Assembly (NCBI GenBank): GCA_031082145.1
Contig: JAVHLP010000006.1
Location: forward strand, 101,764-165,763
Direction of reading: 5' to 3'
Source: a bacterium
GTDB taxonomy: Bacteria; Bacillota; Sulfobacillia; UBA995
DNA: 64,000 nucleotides
This document shows, piece after piece, positions 29,355-37,882 of the stretch; positions within the stretch are counted from its first letter, which is position 1, and each line of letters opens with the position of its first letter. A program made the translations under genes and the position numbers. Under the pieces are notes generated by a model. That model had not been told where the DNA came from, ran no database searches, and saw nothing but the letters and a program-made list of their open reading frames with translations.

Positions 29355-30938
29355 ATGGTGCGTTTCACCGGCGCCGTGCTCGTCTCCATCGCTCTTCTCG
29401 GGGCGGGATCCCCGCCCACCCCACTGGCAGCGGCCCGGGTGTTGGACCTGCAATGGCAGGTCGGCGCGGGACAGGCCACCCTGGTCATAAACGTGGCCGG
29501 GCGACCCGGTTTGGCCGTTTCTCCCCGCGAAGAGGACGCGCTGATCGTCGACATACTGGGAGCAAGGCCGGTGCCCGGGCTGGTAGCCCCTGTCCCCTCC
29601 GGCGAGGGCGGCGTCCGCGGGGTCCACGTCCGGCACCATGAGGGAGCCCCCGGGTTCACCAGGGTGACGCTGGAGCTGGACGGCCCGGTGAACCACCGGG
29701 CCCGCTTCGATCCACTGGCCTCGGCCGTCCTGGTCGACATCGGTTATCAGATCACCAGACTAGCCCACGAGGGTCAGGGCGCCGGGGCCCGGGTCATCGT
29801 TGAGGCCAACGGCCCCGTCGGCTGCCAGGTGCTCCTCCTGGAGAGCGAGGGGCGGCTAGTAGTGGACTTGCCGGGGACGACCCTGGCCCCAAGCCAGCCT
29901 CCGGGGTCCCTTCCGGTCGTCAACTCCGCGGTCCGCGAGTTGCGGGTTCTCGAATCGGCGACCGGCGTGAGAGTTGCGGTAGGGTTTGAGGGAGCGCCTC
30001 CGCACGTCCTGGCCGGCCACCGGGGGCTGGAGATCTCTTTCGCGCCCCGGATTCGTAAGGTCGCCCTGGCCACCTCGGTGTGGGGAACTCCCCGGCTGCT
30101 GGTGCACACCTCGGCTCCTGCCGTGATCCAGGAGACGCTGGAGCTTAGCCCCCAGATGCTGACGCTGGAGTTCCCCCAGGCCTTCCTCCTCGACGAGGTC
30201 CCCGCGGCGCAGCTGACCGGGTCGGGCATGGTGGAGGCGGTCCGGGTGATCGGTTCACCCGGTGGTGACCCCGGGGTCAGGCTGGAGGCCGATCTCCGCC
30301 TGTACGGCAGCCACACCCTGGTCTGGAACCAGCCGGGGACCTTGCTCATGGTAGAGTTCCACCCCCCCGACCTGCGCGGGTTCATAGTGGCCGTGGACGC
30401 GGGGCACGGTGGTTACGACCCCGGGGCCCTGTCCCGCCGGGGAGGCATCCAGGAGAAGGACATCACCCTGGACCTGGCCTTGCGACTGGGCGCCCGGCTG
30501 GCGGAGGTGGGGGCCACCGTTGTTCACACCCGGGACCGGGATGTCTTCCTCAGCAACCAGGAGCGGGTGGCACTGGCCAACCGGGTGGGGGCCCATGTTC
30601 TGGTATCCATTCACCTGAACTCCTACCGCGACCCGTCGGTCCGGGGTCTGGAGACCTACCGGGCCCGCGCCAACGCTGGTGGCACCGAACTGGCCGAGTT
30701 CATCCAGGCCGCGGTGTTGGAGCATACGGGACTGCCCGACCGCGGCCTCCGTTGGGAGGACTTCACGGTGTTGGTGCAGGCGGAGATGCCCGCCGTCATG
30801 GTGGAGGTCCTCTATCTCTCCAGCCCCACCGACGCTTCCCTTGCCGCCGACCCGGCCTTCCGCGATCGCGTGGCCGAGGGTATGTCTGTGGGTTTGGTTC
30901 GCTACTTCACGGCCTGGCGGCTCCGGGAGAGACGATGA
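29355..30938 (+). CDS. N-acetylmuramoyl-L-alanine amidase with AMIN-like N-terminal domains
   Basis: Signal peptide; C-terminal Amidase_3: VAVDAGHGGYDPGALSRRGGIQEKDITLDLALRLGARL, HVLVSIHLNSYRD, PAVMVEVLYLSSPTD. Confidence 0.88.
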   Translation: MVRFTGAVLVSIALLGAGSPPTPLAAARVLDLQWQVGAGQATLVINVAGRPGLAVSPREEDALIVDILGARPVPGLVAPVPSGEGGVRGVHVRHHEGAPGFTRVTLELDGPVNHRARFDPLASAVLVDIGYQITRLAHEGQGAGARVIVEANGPVGCQVLLLESEGRLVVDLPGTTLAPSQPPGSLPVVNSAVRELRVLESATGVRVAVGFEGAPPHVLAGHRGLEISFAPRIRKVALATSVWGTPRLLVHTSAPAVIQETLELSPQMLTLEFPQAFLLDEVPAAQLTGSGMVEAVRVIGSPGGDPGVRLEADLRLYGSHTLVWNQPGTLLMVEFHPPDLRGFIVAVDAGHGGYDPGALSRRGGIQEKDITLDLALRLGARLAEVGATVVHTRDRDVFLSNQERVALANRVGAHVLVSIHLNSYRDPSVRGLETYRARANAGGTELAEFIQAAVLEHTGLPDRGLRWEDFTVLVQAEMPAVMVEVLYLSSPTDASLAADPAFRDRVAEGMSVGLVRYFTAWRLRERR

Positions 30939-30981
30939 CCCGGCCTGACTGCCCTCCCGGTGGGAGCGGCACACTAGCGCC

Positions 30982-32001
30982 GTGGACGGGCGCCCGTTGT
31001 TCGAGCCCCAGGCCCTGTACGTCGAGCGCGGGGCGGAGAGGTATCCCCTGGGTGAGACGTTGGTCAGGCGCTACCTCGGGCGCGGCGTTCCGGTTCACTG
31101 GGTCGACGACCACAACCGGATACCCGAGTTGAGGGCGTGGCCCGATCGCACCCTGCCCCAGAAGAAGCGCTTGCTCATCCTTGGCGTGCGGAAGACCATC
31201 CGGCTCGTCCCCAACCGGCTCTCGGCCGACTACATACTGCCGTTCACCTCGTCCGGCTGCCCGGCGATGTGCGTCTACTGCTACCTCCTGTGCACTTTCT
31301 TCACCAACTCCTACCTGAGGGTATTCGTGAACCGGGATGAGATCTGGCGGGCCGTGGACCGGAAGGAAGCCCACACCGACCGGGACATCGTGGTTGAGAT
31401 CGGCTCCAACAGCGACCTGGTGCTGGAGGACACCCTGACCGGCAGCCTGCAATGGGCCATCGACCGGTTCTCGGGATTGCGCCGGCTCCAGGGGACCCTG
31501 GCGACCAAGTTCGCCGCCGTGGAACCCCTGTTGGCGCTGGACCACCGTCGCCGTACCCGGCTCCGGGTCAGCGTGAACCCCGAACCCATCGTCCGCCGGC
31601 TCGAAGTGGGCACAGCCCCTCTGGATCGCAGGCTGGAGGCGGCCCGGATGCTCCACCAGGCTGGTTACCCGGTGGGGGTGAACCTGGCCCCGGTTGTCCT
31701 CGAGGACGGCTGGGAGCGGGACTACGGCCAGCTCCTGGACCGGTTGGAGGCCGAGCTACCCGAATCCCTCAAGCGAACCCTCTTCTTTGAGATCATCTTC
31801 ATGACCTACGGCGTGGCCAATTGCCGGCTCTGGGCGGAGGTTTCACCCCGGATCCGCCAGCCCTACGACCCCGCCCGGATGCGGCCCAAAGGGCGAGGCA
31901 AGTACGCCTACCGGCCTGAAGTCCGAGGTCCCGCCGAGGCGTTCTTCCGGAGGGAACTCAAGCGCCGGTTCCCCCAGGCCATCCTGACCTACGTCTGCTG
32001 A
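30982..32001 (+). CDS. splB: spore photoproduct lyase-like radical SAM protein
   Basis: LPFTSSGCPAMCVYCYLLCTFFTNSYLRVFVN (CxxxCxxC), VEIGSNSDLVLED, TKFAAVEPLL, RVSVNPEPIVRRLEVGTAPLDRRLEAARML. Confidence 0.9.
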   Translation: MDGRPLFEPQALYVERGAERYPLGETLVRRYLGRGVPVHWVDDHNRIPELRAWPDRTLPQKKRLLILGVRKTIRLVPNRLSADYILPFTSSGCPAMCVYCYLLCTFFTNSYLRVFVNRDEIWRAVDRKEAHTDRDIVVEIGSNSDLVLEDTLTGSLQWAIDRFSGLRRLQGTLATKFAAVEPLLALDHRRRTRLRVSVNPEPIVRRLEVGTAPLDRRLEAARMLHQAGYPVGVNLAPVVLEDGWERDYGQLLDRLEAELPESLKRTLFFEIIFMTYGVANCRLWAEVSPRIRQPYDPARMRPKGRGKYAYRPEVRGPAEAFFRRELKRRFPQAILTYVC

Positions 32002-32029
32002 GCGTTGACGATGCTGGAAAGGCTCTGCT

Positions 32030-32830
32030 ATGATGACCGGGGACGGGCGGGCGGGGAGGCGGGGCATGGGCGGGGAGACGACGGGACGGCGTGACGGCCG
32101 GGCTCCCGACGAGCTGAGGCCCTGTTCGCTCATCCGGGGGGTGCTCAAGTACCCCGAGGGGTCGGCCCTTATCGTGCTGGGCGACACCCGTGTCCTGGTG
32201 ACTGCCTCGGTGGAGGAACGGGTGCCACCTTTCCTGAAGGGGACCGGCAGGGGCTGGATCACGGCCGAGTATGCCATGTTGCCCCGGGCGACTCCGGAGC
32301 GGAACCCCCGCGAGATCAGCCGTCCCGCCGGCCGCACACAGGAGATCCAGCGCCTGATCGGCCGCTCCCTGCGGGCGGTAACGGATCTCGACCGCTTGGG
32401 CGAACGGACGGTTTGGGTGGACTGTGATGTCCTCCAGGCTGATGGTGGCACCCGCACCGCCTCCATCACCGCCGGTTGCGTTGCCCTGGTCGAGACCTTA
32501 TCCCGCCTGCGGCAGGAGGGCAAGCTGGAGGAGTGGCCGCTCAGGGACTTCGTGGGAGCCGTTAGCGCCGGTCTCGTCGGAGGTTCGCCGATGCTGGACT
32601 TGGCTTACGAGGAGGATTCTCGGGCCGGCGTGGACCTCAATGTGGTCCTCACCGGCCGGGGCGAGTTGGTGGAGGTCCAGGGGACCGGCGAAGGCGGTCC
32701 TTTCTCGTTCGAGCGGCTGGAGGAGTTGGTGCGGCTTGCCCGCCGGGGCGTGCAAGCCCTCGTTCAGGCCCAACGCCAGGCCCTGGCCGGCCTGCCCGGC
32801 GCCCGGGAGTTCCTCGGGGAAGGGGACTAA
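32030..32830 (+). CDS. rph: ribonuclease PH
   Basis: [75 protein letters not shown]. Confidence 0.96.
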   Translation: MMTGDGRAGRRGMGGETTGRRDGRAPDELRPCSLIRGVLKYPEGSALIVLGDTRVLVTASVEERVPPFLKGTGRGWITAEYAMLPRATPERNPREISRPAGRTQEIQRLIGRSLRAVTDLDRLGERTVWVDCDVLQADGGTRTASITAGCVALVETLSRLRQEGKLEEWPLRDFVGAVSAGLVGGSPMLDLAYEEDSRAGVDLNVVLTGRGELVEVQGTGEGGPFSFERLEELVRLARRGVQALVQAQRQALAGLPGAREFLGEGD

Positions 32831-32833
32831 CCC

Positions 32834-33454
32834 TTGTCCCATCCCCTGGTGCTGGCCACTCGCAACCCGGGCAAGCTCGCCGAGCTAACACGGGCTCTTG
32901 CTCCACTCGGGCCGCTGGGCCTGCAGTTGCTCACGGAGGCCGACTTCCCCGCCGCTCCATCCCCCAGTGAAACGGGCTCAAGCTATCGTGAGAACGCGGC
33001 CCTCAAGGCCCGTGAGTGGGCCCGCCGGACCGGGATCACCGCGCTGGCGGATGACTCCGGGCTGGAGGTGGCAGCCCTGGGAGGAGCGCCGGGGATCGAC
33101 TCCGCCGTCTACGCCGGGCCCGGAGCCTCCGATGCCGACAACAACCGGAAGCTCCTTGACGCCATGGCGGGCATGGCCGATCGCCGGGCCACCTTCCGCT
33201 GCTGCCTGGCTTTGGCCGGACCGGACGGCAGCGTGCGGTATTTCGAGGGAAGCTGCGAGGGAATCATCGCCGACCAGCCGTCGGGCGGTTGGGGGTTCGG
33301 CTACGACCCCCTCTTCTCAGTACCCGGCCAGGGTGTCACCTTGGCCGGCCTGGCTCCTGAAGCCAAGGACGCCGTCAGCCACCGCGGGCAAGCCCTGGCC
33401 CTGCTGCGAAAATGGTTAGAGACGATTCTGAGCCGGGGAGGCGGGACGGGGTGA
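32834..33454 (+). CDS. rdgB: XTP/dITP diphosphatase (RdgB/HAM1)
   Basis: LVLATRNPGKLAEL, ALADDSGLEVAALGGAPGIDSAVYAG, GFGYDPLFSVPG, HRGQAL. Confidence 0.95.
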   Translation: MSHPLVLATRNPGKLAELTRALAPLGPLGLQLLTEADFPAAPSPSETGSSYRENAALKAREWARRTGITALADDSGLEVAALGGAPGIDSAVYAGPGASDADNNRKLLDAMAGMADRRATFRCCLALAGPDGSVRYFEGSCEGIIADQPSGGWGFGYDPLFSVPGQGVTLAGLAPEAKDAVSHRGQALALLRKWLETILSRGGGTG

Positions 33455-33948
33455 AGATCGGGGTGGTCTCCGACACCCACGGTCAGCTGCGGGCAGTACA
33501 GGCCGCCCTGGCACGGGTGGGGCCGCTGGATCTCCTCCTGCACGCCGGTGACCACTACCAGGACGGATTCCGGCTCGGCCAGGCCCTGAAGGTGACCACC
33601 AAGGCGGTTGTGGGCAACTGCGATCTGATGGTCGCCGGCCCGGAGGAGGAGATGCTGCGCCTAAAGGGGAGGCGGATTCTGCTCACTCACGGCCACCTCT
33701 ACCGGGTCAAGCGTACTTACCAGCTCCTCATCAACCGGGCGGTGGAACTGGCCGCCGACATCGTGGTCTTCGGGCACACCCACCTGCCGGTGAGCTTCAG
33801 GGACGGCGGGGTCCTCTTCCTGAACCCCGGCAGCCCGGTCGCCGGCGCCGGCCGGGACGTCCGCCGCACCTACGCCATCCTCCACCTGCAGCCGATCCCG
33901 AGGGTCGACATTATCCCCCTCGAGCCCGCGCGGGCGAAAAAAGGCTGA
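33451..33948 (+). CDS. YfcE/MJ0936-family metallophosphoesterase
   Basis: GVVSDTHGQL, LLLHAGDH, VVGNCD, ILLTHGHLYRV, VFGHTHLPV, FLNPGSPV. GTG start at 33451. Confidence 0.92.
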   Translation: MKIGVVSDTHGQLRAVQAALARVGPLDLLLHAGDHYQDGFRLGQALKVTTKAVVGNCDLMVAGPEEEMLRLKGRRILLTHGHLYRVKRTYQLLINRAVELAADIVVFGHTHLPVSFRDGGVLFLNPGSPVAGAGRDVRRTYAILHLQPIPRVDIIPLEPARAKKG

Positions 33949-34023
33949 TCGCCCGCGACTAACCCCGTCCGGGCCGTCCCATAATAAGCGTCGAAGCCGA
34001 CTTCGTAGCGAGGGGGGTTCGAG

Positions 34024-34263
34024 GTGCACCATCACTCCAACATCACCCAGCGGGAACTGCTCGACGTGGGTGAAATCGTCCGGGCCGAGACCACGGTTGC
34101 CGAGAAGCTTGCCTTCTTCTCCGAGCACAGCAACAACCCCGAGGTCCGGCGGATGTGCCAGGAGCATCTTTCCCGGCACATCGACAACTACAATACCCTG
34201 ATCAACCATGTCCAGCGGATGACCGGGGGCCCAGGCGGCCCACCGGGCGTCCGCCACTCCTAG
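34024..34263 (+). CDS. small spore-coat-associated/CotF-like protein
   Basis: MHHHSNITQRELLDVGEIVRAETTVAEKLAFFSEHSNNPEVRRMCQEHLSRHIDNYNTLINHV; paired with a CotF-like gene. Confidence 0.5.
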   Translation: MHHHSNITQRELLDVGEIVRAETTVAEKLAFFSEHSNNPEVRRMCQEHLSRHIDNYNTLINHVQRMTGGPGGPPGVRHS

Positions 34264-34279
34264 AGGAGGAGGGAGCGAA

Positions 34280-34726
34280 TTGCAGCCCAATCTCAGCGGC
34301 CGCAACCTGTCTGACCGCACCATCGCCATGGACAGCCTGAATTCCTGCAAGCATCTCTCGCATCTCTATCACATGGCTACCGAGGAAGCCAGCGATCCAT
34401 CGCTGCGCCGGACCCTGGACCACCTGATGCGCTCCACCCTCGACATGGGCGAGGATGTGTTCCGCCTGAGTCATCGCCACGGCTGGTACCAGGTGGCGCA
34501 CGCGGAACCGGGCCAGGTCGGGCAGTTCCTGGACCACCACCATCCCATCCACCGGGGCCAGCACGGCCACGAACGCTTTGGCGACGTGCGCCAGGGCGAG
34601 CGCATTGGGCCGGATGTCGGGGGGTTCCCCTACGCCACCGCCACCGGCTACGGTGTACCGGTTCGCGCCGAGGGCTTCGGCGGCCGGCGCGAGGAGCATG
34701 TCGGCTGGGGTCCCCGTCAGTACTGA
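34280..34726 (+). CDS. CotF-family spore coat protein
   Basis: AMDSLNSCKHLSHLYHMATEEASDPSLRRTLDHLMRSTLDMGEDVFRLSHRHGWYQVAHAE matches the CotF helical pattern. Confidence 0.6.
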   Translation: MQPNLSGRNLSDRTIAMDSLNSCKHLSHLYHMATEEASDPSLRRTLDHLMRSTLDMGEDVFRLSHRHGWYQVAHAEPGQVGQFLDHHHPIHRGQHGHERFGDVRQGERIGPDVGGFPYATATGYGVPVRAEGFGGRREEHVGWGPRQY

Positions 34727-34822
34727 GGAAGCCCGGCCGGACTGCCGCTAGCACAAGATGGACAGCCGGGACCGGGCTAACACCCGGCCCCGGCTGGTGC
34801 CTTCAGCCGCACTCACGCTAAA

Positions 34823-34851
34823 TTGACTTGCCCCGGGCCGCGTACTATACT
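34823..34851 (+). promoter_or_regulatory. sigma-A promoter of tRNA-Pro
   Basis: TTGACT - 17 nt - TATACT immediately upstream of the tRNA. Confidence 0.8.
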
Positions 34852-34867
34852 GAAGACACGCTGACAC

Positions 34868-34944
34868 CGGGGCGTAGCGCAGCTTGGCAGCGCGCCTGCT
34901 TTGGGAGCAGGAGGTCCCGGGTTCAAATCCCGGCGCCCCGACCA
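34868..34944 (+). tRNA. tRNA-Pro (TGG)
   Basis: Full cloverleaf cggggcg...cgccccg-acca, anticodon loop ttTGGga, GTTCAAATC T-loop. Confidence 0.95.
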
Positions 34945-34987
34945 GTTGTTGCCATATGGGAGCCAACTCGTAGTCAAGCGCCACCTG

Positions 34988-35010
34988 GGCGCGCCGGCAG
35001 GGCGCGCTTT
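34988..35010 (+). terminator. terminator after tRNA-Pro
   Basis: ggcgcgcc-ggca-gggcgcgc-tttt. Confidence 0.65.
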
Positions 35011-35038
35011 TGACGATCCCCGGCGGCTATGCTATACT
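35009..35038 (+). promoter_or_regulatory. sigma-A promoter of the downstream tRNA run
   Basis: TTGACG - 18 nt - TATACT. Confidence 0.7.
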
Positions 35039-35065
35039 GATTGGCGCAGCAGAGAGGCGGCTCGA

Positions 35066-35139
35066 GCGGGAGTAGCTCAATGGTAGAGCCCTGCCCTTCC
35101 AAGGCAGCCACGTGGGTTCGATTCCCATCTCCCGCTCCA
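35066..35139 (+). tRNA. tRNA-Gly (TCC)
   Basis: gcgggag...ctcccgc-tcca, anticodon loop ctTCCaa. Confidence 0.95.
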
Positions 35140-35147
35140 GGTTCGAT

Positions 35148-35224
35148 GCGCCTGTAGCTCAGCCGGATAGAGCACGGTCCTTCTAAGTCCGGGGCCGCAG
35201 GTTCGAGTCCTGCCAGGCGCACCA
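35148..35224 (+). tRNA. tRNA-Arg (TCT)
   Basis: gcgcctg...caggcgc-acca, anticodon loop ctTCTaa. Confidence 0.95.
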
Positions 35225-35234
35225 TGCGATTTGT

Positions 35235-35311
35235 GGTGGATGTAGCTCAGTGGTTAGAGCACCAGGTTGTGGCCCTGGGGGTCGGGGGTTCAAATCCCCT
35301 CATTCACCCCA
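35235..35311 (+). tRNA. tRNA-His (GTG)
   Basis: gtggatg...cattcac, anticodon loop ttGTGgc, extra 5' G (boundaries +/-1). Confidence 0.92.
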
Positions 35312-35318
35312 AAACTTA

Positions 35319-35392
35319 TGGGGCGTAGCCAAGCGGTAAGGCAGCGGCCTTTGGAGCCGCGAGCGTTGGTTCGAGTCCAACCGCCCCAACCA
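35319..35392 (+). tRNA. tRNA-Gln (TTG)
   Basis: tggggcg...cgcccca-acca, anticodon loop ctTTGga. Confidence 0.94.
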
Positions 35393-35401
35393 GGTCAGGG
35401 T

Positions 35402-35477
35402 GGGCCATTAGCTCATCAGGTAGAGCGGCGGTCTTTTAAACCGCGGGCGGAAGGTTCGAGTCCTTCATGGCCCACCA
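35402..35477 (+). tRNA. tRNA-Lys (TTT)
   Basis: gggccat...atggccc-acca, anticodon loop ctTTTaa. Confidence 0.95.
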
Positions 35478-35563
35478 GAGAGATCCCGGCGTCGAGGTCA
35501 CACATTTGGCCGGTCCGACTCCTCGCGTGGAACGGCGGCGTGGGTTCGGCAGGACCAGCGACC

Positions 35564-35577
35564 GGTGGTATCTTGGG
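35564..35577 (+). repeat. 14-bp direct repeat ggtggtatcttggg, left side of accessory island
   Basis: Identical to 44499-44512 at the other side of the island. Confidence 0.45.
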
Positions 35578-35890
35578 GGGAGCGCAGACAACGGTCGCAT
35601 GTGGGAACGGGAGCGGACAAGGGCCGAAAGTGTGGACTGCCACGGACCTGACGCTATTCTTGGCAGGCGGACAGGGGCGGACCCCTGCGGAGATAGCCGA
35701 AGGAAATGGGACGTGATCTGCATGACCTATAGCGTCCTCAAGCTGTTCCGTAGCGGGTGGCGTCCGGCGATGGCTGGAGGCTGGAGCCCGAGCCAGCTGT
35801 CGGTCGGCGTCCTCGGCCGGGTTCCGGCAGAGAGGATCGCGCTTGAATGAACCCTACGACGCGTTGCCCGTTCGTCTCCCCGACGGGCTC

Positions 35891-37519
35891 CTAGCAGGGC
35901 CACGACACACATAGCTCACACCACTCCGACGCTCCTTCGACGCGATTCTGCTCCCGGAAGAAGTGTTCAAGCGTCTCACTCAACCGAGCGTCCCTAATGA
36001 GAACTGACCCGTCATCACCAATGGCGAACATCTCGGGAGTCAGATGCGTCTGGTGAGCCGATCGCGGTCCTTTGCCTGCTCTGGAGCACGCGGCCCGGGA
36101 GGGCTCTCGACCCTGACACACCATCTCCTTTCCTGACTCAGTATCATGGATGCGTCCGCTCGTGCTGAGAGCCGCTCCATTCCCTCTGATCAACCGAGCC
36201 ATCGCGCGCAAGACACCGGTCGATGGCTGGTAGGTTCCGAGCCTAGTTGACAGTGTCAACGCTGACGGGCCGTCACGGACGATCCACGACTTCTCGTCAA
36301 GAGCTTCGAGATAGTACGAGACGGCCTCTTCAGTCAGAGACAAGATGCGGGGCAGATCGTTGGTCCTTGTGCCACCGTCCATGGCGTCTAACACCCTCAC
36401 ACATGTAGCCCCCAGGGTATACACCAATGGTTCGTGTCGGGTATCCACGATGACTCCGCCCTGGCCGGTAGAGAAGTGAAAAAGGCCGGCAGAAGAATGG
36501 CGTGATCGCCAGGTGTTGACCGCGTGAACCAGATCCACAGCATACTCGGCAGAAGGCGCATTGACGTAGTCGAAGTCGAAGAAGTAGGCCAGTTCTTTCA
36601 CAACCTCCGGAGACAACCGGCCATAGACGAACGAATACGCAGGTTTTGGGCAGATAGCGTGTATGCCGAAGTCCGCGGCATTCTTGAAGAGAGGGCTGAA
36701 ACGGTCGAGCCTCACAGGATGCATGCCGAGTGGCGGTGGCAGATGGAGAAGCCGGCGCACCAACTGAGCGCATTTCACGGACTCTGAAGGGGCTTCGCCG
36801 GGGAAGCCCCACAGGAGATTCCAGTGAGCCAGAAGGCCATACTCCAGCATCCACTTGAGGCATTGCAGGTTCGTGATCAGCGTCGTTCCCTTTCGCATGA
36901 TTCTCAGGACTTGCGTTGAGAGGCTTTCGACACCGACTTGGAGACCCTTGACACCTGCTTCGGCTAGGGCCTGGACTTCGTCCTTCCGAAGGCTTGCCTT
37001 GACTTCATAGTGGATCTCGAAGTCTACCCCACGCTCCTTTAGTCTTGGGAACACCGACCCGGGGTAATTGGCGGGCATGATGTTGTCGGTAGCTGCGATC
37101 TCTCTAGTTAGATGGCCATAGTTGTCCCACAACTCGGCGATTTCACTGACGGCTCTCCCGACCGATTTCTGTCTGTGCTTCAGCTCGGCCCCGTTGAGGC
37201 CACAGAATACGCAGTTCTCGTGTTGGCCCCACCAGCACCCACGTGATCCTTCTTCCGGATCATCGGTCCATAGCCACGGCGAGAAGAGCCACTCACCCAG
37301 CAACCTGACCGGCGGGTCATCGGCAACGGAGCTATAGGCAACGGCTCCGATGCGGGCCGCCAGCATGATGTTGAGATACAGCACCCGGGATTCCCGACTG
37401 ACCCTTGATAATTCGGCCTGCAGGAGGCTGGCACCTAACGCAGGCCTGTTGGGTGACAGAAACGGAGTGTTCACGAAGACCACTTCGGGCAGTAGGCGCA
37501 GGTCCTTACGCTCGTGCAT
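35891..37519 (-). CDS. RiPP-maturation radical SAM protein 1-like enzyme, apparently lacking most of the cobalamin-binding domain
   Basis: VVFVNTPFLSPNRPALGASLLQAELSR...LLGEWLFSPWLW then GSRGCWWGQHENCVFCGLNG (Cx7Cx2C, the unusual Cys spacing of this family), FEIHYEVKASLRKDEVQALAEAGVKGLQVGVESLSTQVLRIMRKG, HWNLLWGFPGE, HPVRLDRFSPLF. C-terminal tail EWCELCVSWPC. Confidence 0.75.
   Translation of the reverse strand: MHERKDLRLLPEVVFVNTPFLSPNRPALGASLLQAELSRVSRESRVLYLNIMLAARIGAVAYSSVADDPPVRLLGEWLFSPWLWTDDPEEGSRGCWWGQHENCVFCGLNGAELKHRQKSVGRAVSEIAELWDNYGHLTREIAATDNIMPANYPGSVFPRLKERGVDFEIHYEVKASLRKDEVQALAEAGVKGLQVGVESLSTQVLRIMRKGTTLITNLQCLKWMLEYGLLAHWNLLWGFPGEAPSESVKCAQLVRRLLHLPPPLGMHPVRLDRFSPLFKNAADFGIHAICPKPAYSFVYGRLSPEVVKELAYFFDFDYVNAPSAEYAVDLVHAVNTWRSRHSSAGLFHFSTGQGGVIVDTRHEPLVYTLGATCVRVLDAMDGGTRTNDLPRILSLTEEAVSYYLEALDEKSWIVRDGPSALTLSTRLGTYQPSTGVLRAMARLIRGNGAALSTSGRIHDTESGKEMVCQGREPSRAACSRAGKGPRSAHQTHLTPEMFAIGDDGSVLIRDARLSETLEHFFREQNRVEGASEWCELCVSWPC
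37371..37442. repeat. 72-bp perfect direct repeat, copy 1 (inside the 5' part of the minus-strand radical SAM gene)
   Basis: ttgagatacagcacccgggattcccgactgacccttgataattcggcctgcaggaggctggcacctaacgca. Confidence 0.97.
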
Positions 37520-37754
37520 CGGTACTTCTCCTCTCAGCCGAGACCAGCGGGGCTCCGGTTTGTCTGTCTTCAGCGCCCGCGGTCTCCTGCTCCGAGACAG
37601 CTTCTCCCGTCACTCTGTCTTCCCCGACAATAGGCCACACGTTGACTCGCGGGCCGTCGCGCACAAAGGCGAACGCTGTTGGGGCGAGCACCTGTCCTTC
37701 TTCTCCATAGAGTTCAACCACATCGAGAAGCTCTTGGAGGATGATCCGGAACAT
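37506..37754 (-). CDS. small hypothetical protein, start-stop overlapping the downstream radical SAM gene
   Basis: ATG at 37754 preceded by ggagg; MFRIILQELLDVVELYGEEGQVLAPTAFAFVRDGPRVNVWPIVGEDRVTGEAVSEQETAGAEDRQTGAPLVSAERRSTDARA; overlaps the next gene by 14 nt. Alternative ATG at 37811 within the repeat. Confidence 0.45.
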   Translation of the reverse strand: MFRIILQELLDVVELYGEEGQVLAPTAFAFVRDGPRVNVWPIVGEDRVTGEAVSEQETAGAEDRQTGAPLVSAERRSTDARA

Positions 37755-37810
37755 GCCCGCAAGGCCTCCGGCTTCCTCCGATGATGGAGCATCGACCGGA
37801 AAGCAGAACA

Positions 37811-37882
37811 TTGAGATACAGCACCCGGGATTCCCGACTGACCCTTGATAATTCGGCCTGCAGGAGGCTGGCACCTAACGCA
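37811..37882. repeat. 72-bp perfect direct repeat, copy 2 (between the two minus-strand radical SAM genes)
   Basis: Identical to 37371-37442, offset 440 bp; flanking sequences diverge immediately. Confidence 0.97.

Noticed and set aside
34868-35477. CRISPR-like regular spacing in the tRNA cluster
   Set aside because: The repeated elements are individual tRNAs with complete cloverleafs and different anticodons; no CRISPR array or cas gene was seen in the window.
35467-35850. Plus-strand ORFs between tRNA-Lys and the radical SAM gene (including a possible 42-aa MTYSVLKLFRSGWRPAMAGG... peptide)
   Set aside because: ORFs start inside or next to the tRNA and lack recognisable domains; a small precursor here cannot be excluded but is unsupported.
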